Source: Streptomyces sp. 7-21
GTDB taxonomy: Bacteria > Actinomycetota > Actinomycetes > Streptomycetales > Streptomycetaceae
Direction: 5' to 3'
NCBI RefSeq assembly: GCF_016741785.1
Contig: NZ_JAERRL010000019.1
Span: forward strand, 1-64,000
DNA: 64,000 nt
The notes beneath the pieces are model-generated. The model saw only the letters and a program-made list of their open reading frames with translations. It did not search any database and had not been told where the DNA came from. Below are positions 50,829-58,945 of the stretch, piece by piece (the first letter of the stretch is position 1; each line of letters opens with the position of its first letter). The position numbers were made by a program, and so were the translations under genes.

Positions 50829-51869
50829 TCACCGCACCCGCAGCCGCGTCAGCCGCCACCCGCCCGCCAGCACCCACAGCTCGCCCGCCACCGCGACCAG
50901 GCCCACCGCACCGGCCAGCTGCCCGGCCAGGTGAAGCTGCGGCGGAGCCACCAGCCCGCCCCGGCCGTCCAGCGGCAGCCGCCACAGGCCGCTCCCGGCG
51001 CCCGGCAGCCACAACGCCCCGGCGGCGCATGCCAGTCCGGGCCCGGTCTGCTCGCCGCCGGACCACAGCGGCGAGGCCGCGCCGCCGGGCGCCGCGACCG
51101 TGCCGGCGTCGGCCACCCACGGGCGGCCCGCGGCGTCCCACGCCAGCCCGCGCACGTCCCCGTGCCCGTCCGCGTAGCGGAACGAGCCCGGGTCGGGATT
51201 GCCGTCCGGTACCCGGCCCAGCGACGTCATCCGCAGCACCTTGCCCGCCGGGGAGGCGGGGTCACGGGCCAGCGCGGGCTGGCCCGCGTCGCCGGTTCCG
51301 GCGTACAGCAGCCCGTCCGGCCCGAACGCCAGGGCGCCGCCGCGGCGGGCCCCCGCCGCCGGGACGCCGGTGAGGAACGTGTGCGGGTAGTGCCCCAGCC
51401 CGCTGGCATCCCAGGAGTGACGCGCGAGGGTCAGGCCGGAGGCGGCGGTGACGTAACTGGCGTACAGCCAGCCGGGCTGGGCCGCGAGGCCGAGCAGCGC
51501 GTTCGCGGGCCCGAGCGAGACCTCCCAGACGACGCCGACGTGGCGCGTCTCGCCAGCCGCCGAGACGTGGAGCACGGTCCCGTCCCGCGCCCCCGCCAGG
51601 AAGCCGTCGCCGCCGGGGGCGGCGGCCAGCGCGCCCGGCTCGGCCGGACCCGGGGCACGGACGTCGATCACCTCGGCGACGACGGCCGCACCGCGCGCGG
51701 GCGCGGGCGACGGGGGCGGCGCCGGTGTGCTCTCCTGCGGCGGCTCCCCGGCAGCGGGCGGAGAGGCGGGCACGCCGCCCCGGTTGGCCGCCGGTCCGAA
51801 GGAACAGCCGCCTGACGCCGCTGCGCAGGCTCCCGTCAGGCACGCCGTCAGCAGAAGCCGTCGCCGCAC
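50829..51869 (-). CDS. PQQ-dependent sugar dehydrogenase-like lipoprotein
   Basis: The start is GTG 51869, inside the end of the upstream ATPase gene (22-nt overlap). A 346-aa lipoprotein: lipobox SGGC, then SFGPAANR. The beta-propeller shows GALAFGPDGLLYAGTGDAGQ, AGKVLRMTS and DVRGLAWDAAGRPWVAD, as in soluble glucose/sorbosone dehydrogenases. It shares the unusual GPAANR after the lipid Cys and the whole propeller pattern with the protein at 54198-55391, so the two are paralogues flanking the DUF397 cluster. The catalytic His is not evident, so enzymatic activity is unsure. Confidence 0.75.
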   Translation of the reverse strand: MRRRLLLTACLTGACAAASGGCSFGPAANRGGVPASPPAAGEPPQESTPAPPPSPAPARGAAVVAEVIDVRAPGPAEPGALAAAPGGDGFLAGARDGTVLHVSAAGETRHVGVVWEVSLGPANALLGLAAQPGWLYASYVTAASGLTLARHSWDASGLGHYPHTFLTGVPAAGARRGGALAFGPDGLLYAGTGDAGQPALARDPASPAGKVLRMTSLGRVPDGNPDPGSFRYADGHGDVRGLAWDAAGRPWVADAGTVAAPGGAASPLWSGGEQTGPGLACAAGALWLPGAGSGLWRLPLDGRGGLVAPPQLHLAGQLAGAVGLVAVAGELWVLAGGWRLTRLRVR

Positions 51870-52294
51870 GGCGCCAGTTCGGCCCAGACGGCCTTGCCGC
51901 CGCTCGGCGTGGAGTACTGGCCCCAGTCGGCGGCCAGGGCCGAGACGATGAGCAGGCCGCGTCCGTGCTCGGCGTCGGGCCCGGGCTCCCGCGGCCGCAC
52001 CGGCGCGCGGCCCTTGCCCTCGTCCCACACGGTGAGCCGCAGCCGGGCCCGCACGGCGTACCAGGCCACCCGGAACGCTACGGGGCCGAGGCCGTGCTGG
52101 ACGGCGTTGGTCATCAACTCCCCCGCCACCAGCGCGCCGTCCTCCGCCACGCCGGGCACCCCGTACTCGCGCACCACCCCGGTCACCGCTCTGCGGCACA
52201 GGCGCGGCGCGTGCGCGTCGGCGTGCAGGTGGGCGCTGACCTCCCAGTCCTGAAGACACGGATCGAGTCGCGGCGGAATCGTCATCACAGGCAC
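51848..52294 (-). CDS. ATP-binding anti-sigma-type protein (HATPase_c, RsbW-like)
   Basis: A 148-aa kinase-like ATPase. The start is GTG 52294, preceded by AAAGGAGG at the right spacing; the ATG at 52285 is within the gene. The GHKL domain shows ELMTNAVQHG (N-box), VWDEGKG (DxGxG) and GRGLLIVSALAADWG (G2). Such proteins act as anti-sigma kinases. In Streptomyces they sit next to DUF397/HTH pairs, as here (divergent from the HTH gene). Targets unknown. Confidence 0.88.
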   Translation of the reverse strand: MPVMTIPPRLDPCLQDWEVSAHLHADAHAPRLCRRAVTGVVREYGVPGVAEDGALVAGELMTNAVQHGLGPVAFRVAWYAVRARLRLTVWDEGKGRAPVRPREPGPDAEHGRGLLIVSALAADWGQYSTPSGGKAVWAELAPCGDGFC

Positions 52295-52382
52295 GGCAAC
52301 GGCCTCCTTTGAGGGGCAGCAGGAACAGCGCTCCACGCACGGTGGTTGACTTGGCACACACAGTAGGAGGAAACGCAGTCAT

Positions 52383-53297
52383 ATGACTACGCAACGAATG
52401 GGCGATTACCTACGAACGCCCGTTCTGGCGCAGAGGGAGGGAACGGTGCCGCCCCGGAGCACGCCCACAGCGAGACAGCGTCGGCTCGGCGCTGAACTGC
52501 GGAAACTCCGCGAACGTGCCGGACTCTCGTCTACCGAGGCAGCCCGACAGCTGAACATCACCCCGTCACGTTTGAGCGCCATTGAGGGCGGGCGCTATGG
52601 AGTGAGCGAGGAGCGCGTGCGCACGTTCGCGAGCCACTATGGCTGCGCGGACAAAGCTCTCATCGATGCGCTGGCGGCCATGACCAGAGGACGCCGACGC
52701 TACTGGTGGGAGGAGTACCGGGGTGTGCTTCCCGCCGACATGCTCGACCTCGCCGAACTCGAGTATCACGCCACGGCGATCCGGACGACGCAGGTCTCGC
52801 ACCTGCCAGGGCTTCTGCAGACAGTCGACTACGCTCGCTGCGTCTTCCATCAGCACATCCCGGAGCTGCCACCCCCACTGCTTGAGTACCGGACATCCCA
52901 CCGGATCAAGCGCCAGCAGATCTTCCTCGGTGACAACCCCAAGCCGTACCAGGCCGTCATCCATGAGGCGGCGCTCCGCATGCTTTTCGGCGGCAATGAG
53001 GTCACCAAGCACCAGCTCAACCACCTGGCTGACATGTCTGAGCACGACAACATCACCGTCCGGGTTGTGCCATTCGCTGCTGGAGCGTTTCCGGGCTCAG
53101 GCCAGACGGTCCTCTACGCAGAGGGAGCCGTTCCGCAACTAGACACCGTGCAGCTGGACACCGAACATGGGGCCGTGCAGCTCTTCGCCGACGTCCAGTT
53201 GGCCAACTACCGCACGTCGATGCGACGTTTCGAACAGATCGCGCTCGATCCAGATGACTCACGGAAATTCATCCGCAGTATCGCCAGGGCCCTATGA
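52383..53297 (+). CDS. HTH regulator with DUF5753 (WhiJ/BldB-associated type)
   Basis: A 304-aa protein with ATG 52383 behind TAGGAGGAAACG. The N-terminal XRE HTH reads LGAELRKLRERAGLSSTEAARQLNITPSRLSAIEGG. DUF5753 follows with YHATAIRTTQVSHLPGLLQTVDYAR, IHEAALRMLFGG and VRVVPFAAGAFPGSGQ. This family pairs with DUF397 proteins in a toxin-antitoxin-like way and influences Streptomyces development. It is followed by two DUF397 genes. Confidence 0.93.
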   Translation: MTTQRMGDYLRTPVLAQREGTVPPRSTPTARQRRLGAELRKLRERAGLSSTEAARQLNITPSRLSAIEGGRYGVSEERVRTFASHYGCADKALIDALAAMTRGRRRYWWEEYRGVLPADMLDLAELEYHATAIRTTQVSHLPGLLQTVDYARCVFHQHIPELPPPLLEYRTSHRIKRQQIFLGDNPKPYQAVIHEAALRMLFGGNEVTKHQLNHLADMSEHDNITVRVVPFAAGAFPGSGQTVLYAEGAVPQLDTVQLDTEHGAVQLFADVQLANYRTSMRRFEQIALDPDDSRKFIRSIARAL

Positions 53298-53304
53298 GGA
53301 GGCA

Positions 53305-53505
53305 ATGACTATGCGCCCCACCGACCGCACCGTCTGGCAGAAGTCCTCCTACAGCAGTGCGGGAAACAACTGCCTCGAACTGGCACGCGTCGCCGCCGAC
53401 CAGATTGCCCTTCGCGAGTCAGATGACCCGGGGATCATCCTCAGCACCAGCCGCACTCGGCTGGCAGCCCTCCTGAAGCTGGCGCGCCAGCACGAGCCAC
53501 GCTGA
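53305..53505 (+). CDS. DUF397 small protein 1
   Basis: A 66-aa protein, ATG 53305 after GAGGAGG, 7 nt behind the HTH gene stop. The DUF397 core WQKSSYSSAGNNCLELARV - IALRESDDPG - LAALLKLA is present. DUF397 partners bind and inhibit the upstream HTH protein. It shares the WQKSSYSS and LARL pattern with the next gene: a tandem duplication. Confidence 0.92.
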   Translation: MTMRPTDRTVWQKSSYSSAGNNCLELARVAADQIALRESDDPGIILSTSRTRLAALLKLARQHEPR

Positions 53506-53551
53506 CGCCGGACTGGTGCGCCGTTCAAGACCTGACTAGGAGGCACCGACC

Positions 53552-53749
53552 ATGTCCCCGTCCGACCGCACTGCCTGGCAGAAGTCCTCCTACAGCAGCG
53601 AGGGGAGTGCCTGTCTCGAACTGGCGCACCTTCCAGACGACCGGATCGCTCTCCGCGAGTCAGACAAGCCGGACACCGTCCTCACCACCAGTCCCGCTCG
53701 TCTGGCCGGGCTTCTTGAGCTGGCGCGGAGTCACTGGCCGGTGGCCTGA
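53552..53749 (+). CDS. DUF397 small protein 2
   Basis: A 65-aa paralogue of the preceding gene: WQKSSYSSEGSACLELAHL, IALRESDKPDTVL and LAGLLELAR. RBS CTAGGAGGCACC. Two DUF397 genes beside one HTH gene give the option of two different inhibitors. Confidence 0.92.
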   Translation: MSPSDRTAWQKSSYSSEGSACLELAHLPDDRIALRESDKPDTVLTTSPARLAGLLELARSHWPVA

Positions 53750-53837
53750 ACCTTTCGCACTGACACCGCACTTCTGTCGGTGGGGCGTGGCACAATCCGA
53801 CTGAGGAACAGACAGAGCAGTTGGGTGGTGAGTTGTG

Positions 53838-54158
53838 ATGTTCCTGGCGCAGCTGGCGCAGCAGAACGAGGACGACATCAACCGCATCATTGGGGGGATC
53901 GCACCCAACTGGGGCCCGTTCGCCGCTGTGGGCGACCAGGCCCGCACCATGATCCAGGTGATCATGGCTCTTGCCATCCTCATCTGCATGGGCATCGCTG
54001 TCTGGGGTGCTGCCAAGCAGCGCATCGGATCCACCGCTCTGCGCGACTCGTTCAGCGCGGAACAGGGCAAGGGGCTCATCGTGGCGGGCTTGACCGGCAT
54101 CTTCATCATCGGGTCTCTGGGCACCCTGTTCACCATCGTCTACGGCATGGCCATCTAG
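53838..54158 (+). CDS. small membrane protein, pilin/TrbC-like
   Basis: A 106-aa protein (ATG 53838; the GTG three bases before also works). The N-terminal part is polar (QNEDDINRIIGG) and is followed by two hydrophobic segments (MIQVIMALAILICMGIAVW and GLIVAGLTGIFIIGSLGTLFTIV) linked by a short basic/polar loop. Two-helix proteins of this size occur in conjugative (VirB2/TrbC-like) clusters of actinomycetes, but no other transfer gene is here. Function unproven. Confidence 0.6.
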   Translation: MFLAQLAQQNEDDINRIIGGIAPNWGPFAAVGDQARTMIQVIMALAILICMGIAVWGAAKQRIGSTALRDSFSAEQGKGLIVAGLTGIFIIGSLGTLFTIVYGMAI

Positions 54159-54197
54159 CCCGGTCGACGACGAACACGCGAGGAGAGGCACCGAACG

Positions 54198-55391
54198 ATG
54201 CGCCGAGGCAGCCGTGCGCGACGGACGGCGAGCGGCGCAGTGGCCGCCGTACTGCTTGCAGCGATCGGTGCCGGTTGCACGGTCGGCCCCGCCGCCAACC
54301 GTGCCGAAAATGTCGCCCCTGCCGGACACACGGGCGGGCGAGAGGAGTCCCCGGACGACGAGCAGCCGGGCTCTGACTGGTGGGAAGAGAACGACCCGGA
54401 GCCAGAGGAGTCCCCGCCCCCGGTCCAGCCGCCGGAGCCCGCCGAGGCGGAAGGTTCGGCCGAGGTGACCGAGGCGCTGACCGAGAGCCTCGACGGACTG
54501 ACCACCCCATGCTGTGTTGCCGCCTTGCCCAGCGGTGACGTCCTTGTCGGCGACGCCGGAACCAGCACGATTCACCTTCTGTCCGCAGACGGACAGCTCA
54601 CGGAAGTGGGCACGCTGCCGGATGCTGAGGGCGGACTGCTTGGCCTGGCGGCCCGCCCCTCGGCAGCCGAAGGCGACGGCGTCATCATTGTCTACGTCTT
54701 CGTATCCGGCGGCACTGCCAGCCGCGTCAGCAGCTACCGGTATGTGACAGATCCGCCTCCCGGGCAGTCCCCGTGGGGCGGTGCCGAGACGACCCTCGTC
54801 GATGACATCCCGCTCGGGGCCGCGGCCAACGGCGGGGCGCTGGCGTTCGGGCCGGACGGGATGCTTTACGCCGGGACCGGCCAGGCCGGGCAGGGCGACG
54901 CGGCGGCGAGTGACCCGGAGTCGCTGGCGGGCAAGATCCTGCGGATCGACCCGGGCTCCGGCGGGGTGCCCGCGGACAACCCGTTCCCCGGCTCGCACGT
55001 CTACTCCTCGGGCCACACCGACGTGCGCGGCCTGGCCTGGGACGGGGCCGAGCGGCTGTGGGCCGTGGACGGTACCGAGCTGAACGCCATCGCGCCCGGC
55101 GGGGACTACGCCGAGCAGCAGGAGCCGGTGTACGACTGGGCCGACGCGGGAGCCGAGCCCGCCGGGCTGGCCTACGCGCCCGCGTCCCGCTCGTTCTGGA
55201 TGGCCTCGGCCACCGACGGCGGCCTGTGGCGCGTCCCGCTGAACGGCGAGGACGTCACCCTCGTCGCCGACCCGGCTCTGCTGGACGACGGCCAACTCGC
55301 CCAGTCGCGTGCGGTGATACCCGGCACCGACGACGGCGAGGTGCTGGTCCTCACGGCCAGCGGCGGGCTGTTCCGGGTCGCCGTCAGCTGA
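54198..55391 (+). CDS. PQQ-dependent sugar dehydrogenase-like lipoprotein, paralogue
   Basis: A 397-aa lipoprotein, ATG 54198 behind GAGGAGAGGCACC. Lipobox GAGC, then TVGPAANR; an acidic Pro/Glu linker (about 45-95); then a propeller with GGLLGLAARPS, GGALAFGPDGMLYAGTGQAG, LAGKILRIDPGSGGVPADNPF and GHTDVRGLAWDGAERLW, which are soluble glucose/sorbosone dehydrogenase signatures. This copy keeps more of the family features than the one at 50829-51869. Likely an extracellular PQQ enzyme or a binding lipoprotein. Confidence 0.82.
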   Translation: MRRGSRARRTASGAVAAVLLAAIGAGCTVGPAANRAENVAPAGHTGGREESPDDEQPGSDWWEENDPEPEESPPPVQPPEPAEAEGSAEVTEALTESLDGLTTPCCVAALPSGDVLVGDAGTSTIHLLSADGQLTEVGTLPDAEGGLLGLAARPSAAEGDGVIIVYVFVSGGTASRVSSYRYVTDPPPGQSPWGGAETTLVDDIPLGAAANGGALAFGPDGMLYAGTGQAGQGDAAASDPESLAGKILRIDPGSGGVPADNPFPGSHVYSSGHTDVRGLAWDGAERLWAVDGTELNAIAPGGDYAEQQEPVYDWADAGAEPAGLAYAPASRSFWMASATDGGLWRVPLNGEDVTLVADPALLDDGQLAQSRAVIPGTDDGEVLVLTASGGLFRVAVS

Positions 55392-55429
55392 CACACCACC
55401 GGTCCACCACCACAGATACGGGGGAAGCG

Positions 55430-56062
55430 TTGCCCAGCACCGGCGCGAAGTACGACATCAAGCGGGACCTCCGGCAGTGCTACGCGCCGGCCAACTCCGA
55501 CTGGCAGCTGGTCGAGATCCCCGCCCAGCGGTTCCTCGCCGCCGACGGGCACGGCGACCCGAACACCAGCGAGGACTACGCCCGCGTCGTCGAGGCGCTG
55601 TACTCCGTCGCCTACACGATCAAGTTCACCAGCAAGCGGGAGCTGGGACGGGACTTCGTGGTCGGGCCGCTGGAAGGGCTGTGGTGGGCCGACCGGTGGG
55701 AGGCATTCGTCGACCGCGCCAAGGACGAGTGGCACTGGCGGATGCTCATCAGCGTGCCCGAGTGGATCACCGGTGACCTGATCGAGGAATCCCGGCAGGC
55801 CGCGCTCGCCAAGAAGAAGCTCCCCGCGATCGACGGCGTCCGCCCCGTCTCCCTGCACGAAGGGCTGTGCGCGCAGCGGCTGCACGTCGGGCCGTACGAC
55901 GACGAGGGCCCCAGCCTCGCCCGGCTGCACCACGAGTTCCTGCCCGCCGAGGGTCTGCGGCCGACCGGGCACCACCACGAGGTCTACCTCAGCGACCCCC
56001 GTCGCACCGCGCCCGAGCGGCTCAGAACCGTGCTCCGCCAGCCCGTCGCGGCGGCCAACTAG
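55430..56062 (+). CDS. GyrI-like small-molecule-binding protein
   Basis: A 210-aa protein, best start TTG 55430 behind ATACGGGGGAAGCG; no ATG or GTG is suitably placed and the frame upstream is antisense noise. Segments KRDLRQCYAPANSDWQLVEIPAQRFLAADG, TIKFTSKRELGRDFVVGPLEGLWW, RLHVGPYDDEGPSLARLHHEFLPAEGLRPTGHHHEVYLSDPRRTAPERLRTVLRQPV fit the GyrI-like/SOUL fold. It lacks a DNA-binding domain. It may bind a small ligand or act as a hydrolase of the Cch type. Confidence 0.82.
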   Translation: MPSTGAKYDIKRDLRQCYAPANSDWQLVEIPAQRFLAADGHGDPNTSEDYARVVEALYSVAYTIKFTSKRELGRDFVVGPLEGLWWADRWEAFVDRAKDEWHWRMLISVPEWITGDLIEESRQAALAKKKLPAIDGVRPVSLHEGLCAQRLHVGPYDDEGPSLARLHHEFLPAEGLRPTGHHHEVYLSDPRRTAPERLRTVLRQPVAAAN

Positions 56063-56088
56063 CGGCGCACACGGCGCTGGCCTTACAC

Positions 56089-56196
56089 CGGTGGCCAGAG
56101 GAGATCGCTGCCGCCGTGGCCTGGCTCGCCTCCGGGCAGAGCAGCTTCGTCACGGGGGCGAACCTGTACGTCGACGGCGGTATGAACCAGATCTGA
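56089..56196 (+). pseudogene. C-terminal remnant of a short-chain dehydrogenase
   Basis: About 36 codons read RWPEEIAAAVAWLAS, then SSFVTGANLYVDGGMNQI and stop. This is the standard C-terminal end of classical SDR oxidoreductases (R-P-EEIA-A-V-WLAS, TG--L-VDGG). The Rossmann part and catalytic Ser-Tyr-Lys are absent. The fragment begins 27 nt after the GyrI-like stop and has no start of its own, so it is a deletion remnant. Confidence 0.75.
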
Positions 56197-56266
56197 CGGC
56201 GGTGGCGCGCGGCGCGGGGTGGCCTGCGGGACGGGTCAGGAGGACGGCGCTTCCCGGCGGGCCTGA

Positions 56267-56554
56267 CTAGAAACTGCCCCCGCCGGCGTCTCCCCCGCCG
56301 TCGAAGCCTCCCCCGCCGCCGTCGGAGCCGCCGCCGGAACCGCTGTCGGAGCCACCGCTGTCTCCGCCGCCGCTGTCGGAGTTCCCGCCCCCGTCACCGC
56401 CGCCATCGGCGTACGAGAAGTAACCCCCGCCGCCGTTGGCCGCGCCCCGTCGGCGTCCTCCTCCCAGCTGCGCCTTGGCCACCCGCGCGATCACGACGAG
56501 CATCACGACCAGAACAAGGAGGGCGAACAGCACCGTAGCGATCACAAGCACCAT
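56267..56554 (-). CDS. membrane protein with Gly/Ser/Asp-rich tail
   Basis: A 95-aa protein. ATG 56554, then one long hydrophobic segment (VLVIATVLFALLVLVVMLVVIARV), a short basic stretch and about 55 residues of Gly, Asp and Ser (GGGDSGGSDSGSGGGSDGG). Similar short proteins appear near DUF397 clusters in Streptomyces, function unknown. The tail DNA is repetitive and may vary in length. Confidence 0.6.
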   Translation of the reverse strand: MVLVIATVLFALLVLVVMLVVIARVAKAQLGGGRRRGAANGGGGYFSYADGGGDGGGNSDSGGGDSGGSDSGSGGGSDGGGGGFDGGGDAGGGSF

Positions 56555-56611
56555 GGCCTTGCCTGCCTCTCCGTCTCCCCCGGGTGTTCCCCCGTGCGCG
56601 CCCCGGCGCCG

Positions 56612-56782
56612 TCAGTCCCGGCTTCCGCCGCCCAGGCCGCCGCTGACAAGACTGGTCAGGACACCGCCCGCGCCGCGGCTCCTGCGGCGCCGGTCGACGC
56701 GCGGCGCCCGCAGCACCAGCGACACCAGCACCGACACGGCCAGCAGCAGCACCAGCCACGTCGCCGGAGATTCCCCGCCCAT
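56612..56782 (-). CDS. 56-aa small membrane protein
   Basis: ATG 56782 (GAGGAGAAGG upstream at a longish distance) opens a 56-codon frame: MGGESPATW, a membrane segment LVLLLAVSVLVSLVL, a basic stretch DRRRRSRG, and a Gly-rich end. The membrane-plus-basic layout echoes the protein just downstream on the same strand at 56267. Too short for most gene finders; the case rests on composition and context. Confidence 0.45.
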   Translation of the reverse strand: MGGESPATWLVLLLAVSVLVSLVLRAPRVDRRRRSRGAGGVLTSLVSGGLGGGSRD

Positions 56783-57031
56783 CGCCCCGCCTGCCTTCTC
56801 CTCGCTGTCCCGGATCCTTCCCTCCTCGCCTGCCCGCTTCCCGCCGTCCTAACATCACGGTCTCGCATCGACCAGAGCACGGCACGCATACGTCAGCGCC
56901 GCCACGCTGCCGTTACCAGCGCCACGGCGACCAGCCCGCCGGCCACCACCGGGGGTGACTGAACGGCCGGTGGGGGGTTAACCCCACCACCGATACGCCG
57001 GATAGACGGATGGGCCGCCGCCGCCCGGGCC

Positions 57032-57700
57032 GTGACCATGGACGGCATGGCGGAGACGATGACACTCAGCGGCACCACGGCAGCGGTGATGACGGCAGGC
57101 GCGGGCCGGGCGGCCCGGCGCCCGGGGCAGTTCGGCCGCGAGGTGGGCTACCTGCTGGCCGGTCTGCCCCTGGGAACCGCGGCCTTCACGCTCGGCATCA
57201 CCGGGTTCACGCTCGGCGTGAGCACCCTGGTGATCTGGATCGGCTTTTTCGTGCTGGCGTGGGCGCTGTCGGTGGCGCGCTACCTCGCCCGCGTCGAGGC
57301 CGCGCAGGTGGCGTACGTCACCGGCCGCCCGCTGCCGCCGCGCGAGCCGCGCACCGGCTCGGGCCCGCTGGCGCTGCTCCGGGACGCGCAGGCGTGGCGG
57401 GATCTGGTGCACAGCGTCCTGGCGTTCCCGCTGCGGGTGGTGACGTTCAGCCTCACGGTGGCGTGGCTGGCCGGCGGCGCCGGGGAACTGCTGTACGGCG
57501 TGTGGTCGTGGGCGCTGCCCGAGGGTGACGTGAACGGGCTGTTCGAGCTGATCACCGGCAACGACTCCCGTTTCCTGGACATCCTGTTCCACACCGCGAC
57601 CGGCGCCGTCCTGCTGGCCACCGCGAAGCCCGTCATCCGGGGCCTGGTCACCACCCAGGCCGGTCTGGCCCGCGTGCTGCTGCGCTCCGAGCCCCGCTGA
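57032..57700 (+). CDS. stand-alone sensor domain membrane protein
   Basis: A 222-aa protein with four membrane segments, GTG 57032 or one of the ATGs shortly after. The pattern REVGYLLAGLPLGTAAFTLGITGFTLGVSTLVIWIG, WRDLVHSVLAFPLRVVTFSLTVAWLAGG is the N-terminal Sensor domain usually fused to HisKA_3 kinases in Streptomyces. Here no kinase domain follows; the frame stops before a DUF397-like gene. Either a free-standing sensor/regulatory protein or a truncated kinase. Confidence 0.8.
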   Translation: MTMDGMAETMTLSGTTAAVMTAGAGRAARRPGQFGREVGYLLAGLPLGTAAFTLGITGFTLGVSTLVIWIGFFVLAWALSVARYLARVEAAQVAYVTGRPLPPREPRTGSGPLALLRDAQAWRDLVHSVLAFPLRVVTFSLTVAWLAGGAGELLYGVWSWALPEGDVNGLFELITGNDSRFLDILFHTATGAVLLATAKPVIRGLVTTQAGLARVLLRSEPR

Positions 57701-57774
57701 GCCGCCGCGCCGGTACGGTGGTCGCCGGGACCGACGCAACGACCGAGCGCACGCGGAAGGCAGGGCAGCCGGGC

Positions 57775-58005
57775 ATGTCGCGGATCACGCCGGAGCAGGC
57801 GGCGAAGCTGGAGTGGATCAGGGCCGAGGTGGAGGACGGCAGCGACGAGCACTGCTTTGAAGTCGCCGCCGGAGAAGGCGACCTGATCCACATCCGGCAG
57901 ACCGACGAGCCGGAGAAGATCGTCACCACCACGCGCGCCAAGTGGCAGGCGTTCGTCCTGGGCGTGCAGAACAACGAGTTCGACCACTTCGTCGAGGACG
58001 CCTGA
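57775..58005 (+). CDS. DUF397-like small protein
   Basis: A 76-aa protein from ATG 57775 (GGAAGGCAGGG upstream). The core LIHIRQTDEPEKIVTTTRAKWQAFVLGVQNNEFDHF matches the C-terminal half of DUF397 proteins (V-RDSKDP - F-P--W-AF--GV--GEF). There is no HTH partner adjacent. It converges with mqnP. Confidence 0.75.
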   Translation: MSRITPEQAAKLEWIRAEVEDGSDEHCFEVAAGEGDLIHIRQTDEPEKIVTTTRAKWQAFVLGVQNNEFDHFVEDA

Positions 58006-58021
58006 GCGTCCCCGCCGCCGC

Positions 58022-58945
58022 TCAGACGCCCAGGCCCCGCACGGCGAGGTCGGCGAGGGCGAAGACGAACAGGCTGATGCCGACGAAGCCGTTGACCGTG
58101 AAGAAGGCCCGGTTGAGGCGGGACAGGTCCGTGGGACGTACCAGGGAGTGCTCGTAGACGAACGCCCCGGCGACCACGGCCAGGCCCAGCCACAGCAGCA
58201 CGCCGCCACCGGTGGCCACCGCGAACCAGACGAACAGCCCCATCGTGACGGCGTGGCAGGCCCGCGCCCCGTACAGCGCGCCCGCGACGCCGAAGCGCGC
58301 CGGCACGGACCGGACGCCGTTGCGGCGGTCCGACTCCACGTCCTGGCAGGCGTAGATCAGGTCGAAGCCGCCGATCCACAGCCCCACGGCCAGGCCCAGC
58401 AGCACGGCGTCCCAGGACCACTCCCCGGTCACCGCCAGCCAGCCGCCGACCGGGCCCATGGCCTGCGCCAGCCCGAGAATGGCGTGCGGGAAGTCCGTGA
58501 ACCGCTTGCCATAGGGGTAGACGACCATCGGCACCACCGCCACCGGCGCCAGGGCCAGGCACAGCGGGTTCAGCAGCGCGGCGCAGCCGAGGAAGACGGC
58601 GAGGGCGACCAGCGCGCCGGTCCAGGCGGTGCGCACGGACACCGCGCCGGTGACGAGTTCGCGCTGGGCGGTGCGCGGGTTACGGGCGTCGATCTCGCGG
58701 TCGATGATGCGGTTCGCGGCCATCGCGAACGTGCGCAGCCCGACCATGGCGAGGGTGACGAGCAGCAGCGTCCACCAGTCGACAACGCCCCCGCCCGCTT
58801 CCCCCTCGCCGTCGCCGTCGAGGAACATCGCGGTCAGCGTGGCGATGTACGCGAACGGCAGGGCGAAGACCGAGTGCTCGATCATCACCAGCCGGAGGAA
58901 CGCCTTGACCGGGCCAGGGCTGGGTTCGGCCGCCGCTACCGTCAC
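58022..58945 (-). CDS. mqnP: UbiA-family menaquinone prenyltransferase
   Basis: A 307-aa membrane enzyme; GTG 58945 overlaps the upstream decarboxylase stop (GTGA), which fixes the start. The first Asp-rich motif is NRIIDREIDARNPRT and the second is DLIYACQDVESDR, both binding Mg-diphosphate. About eight to nine helices. In the futalosine pathway it attaches the isoprenoid chain to the 1,4-dihydroxy-6-naphthoate ring. Gene pairing with UbiD supports this. Confidence 0.93.
   Translation of the reverse strand: MTVAAAEPSPGPVKAFLRLVMIEHSVFALPFAYIATLTAMFLDGDGEGEAGGGVVDWWTLLLVTLAMVGLRTFAMAANRIIDREIDARNPRTAQRELVTGAVSVRTAWTGALVALAVFLGCAALLNPLCLALAPVAVVPMVVYPYGKRFTDFPHAILGLAQAMGPVGGWLAVTGEWSWDAVLLGLAVGLWIGGFDLIYACQDVESDRRNGVRSVPARFGVAGALYGARACHAVTMGLFVWFAVATGGGVLLWLGLAVVAGAFVYEHSLVRPTDLSRLNRAFFTVNGFVGISLFVFALADLAVRGLGV

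Noticed and set aside
56893..57078. Small minus-strand frame before the Sensor-domain gene
   Set aside because: No ribosome site; composition fits antisense noise over the start of the next gene.
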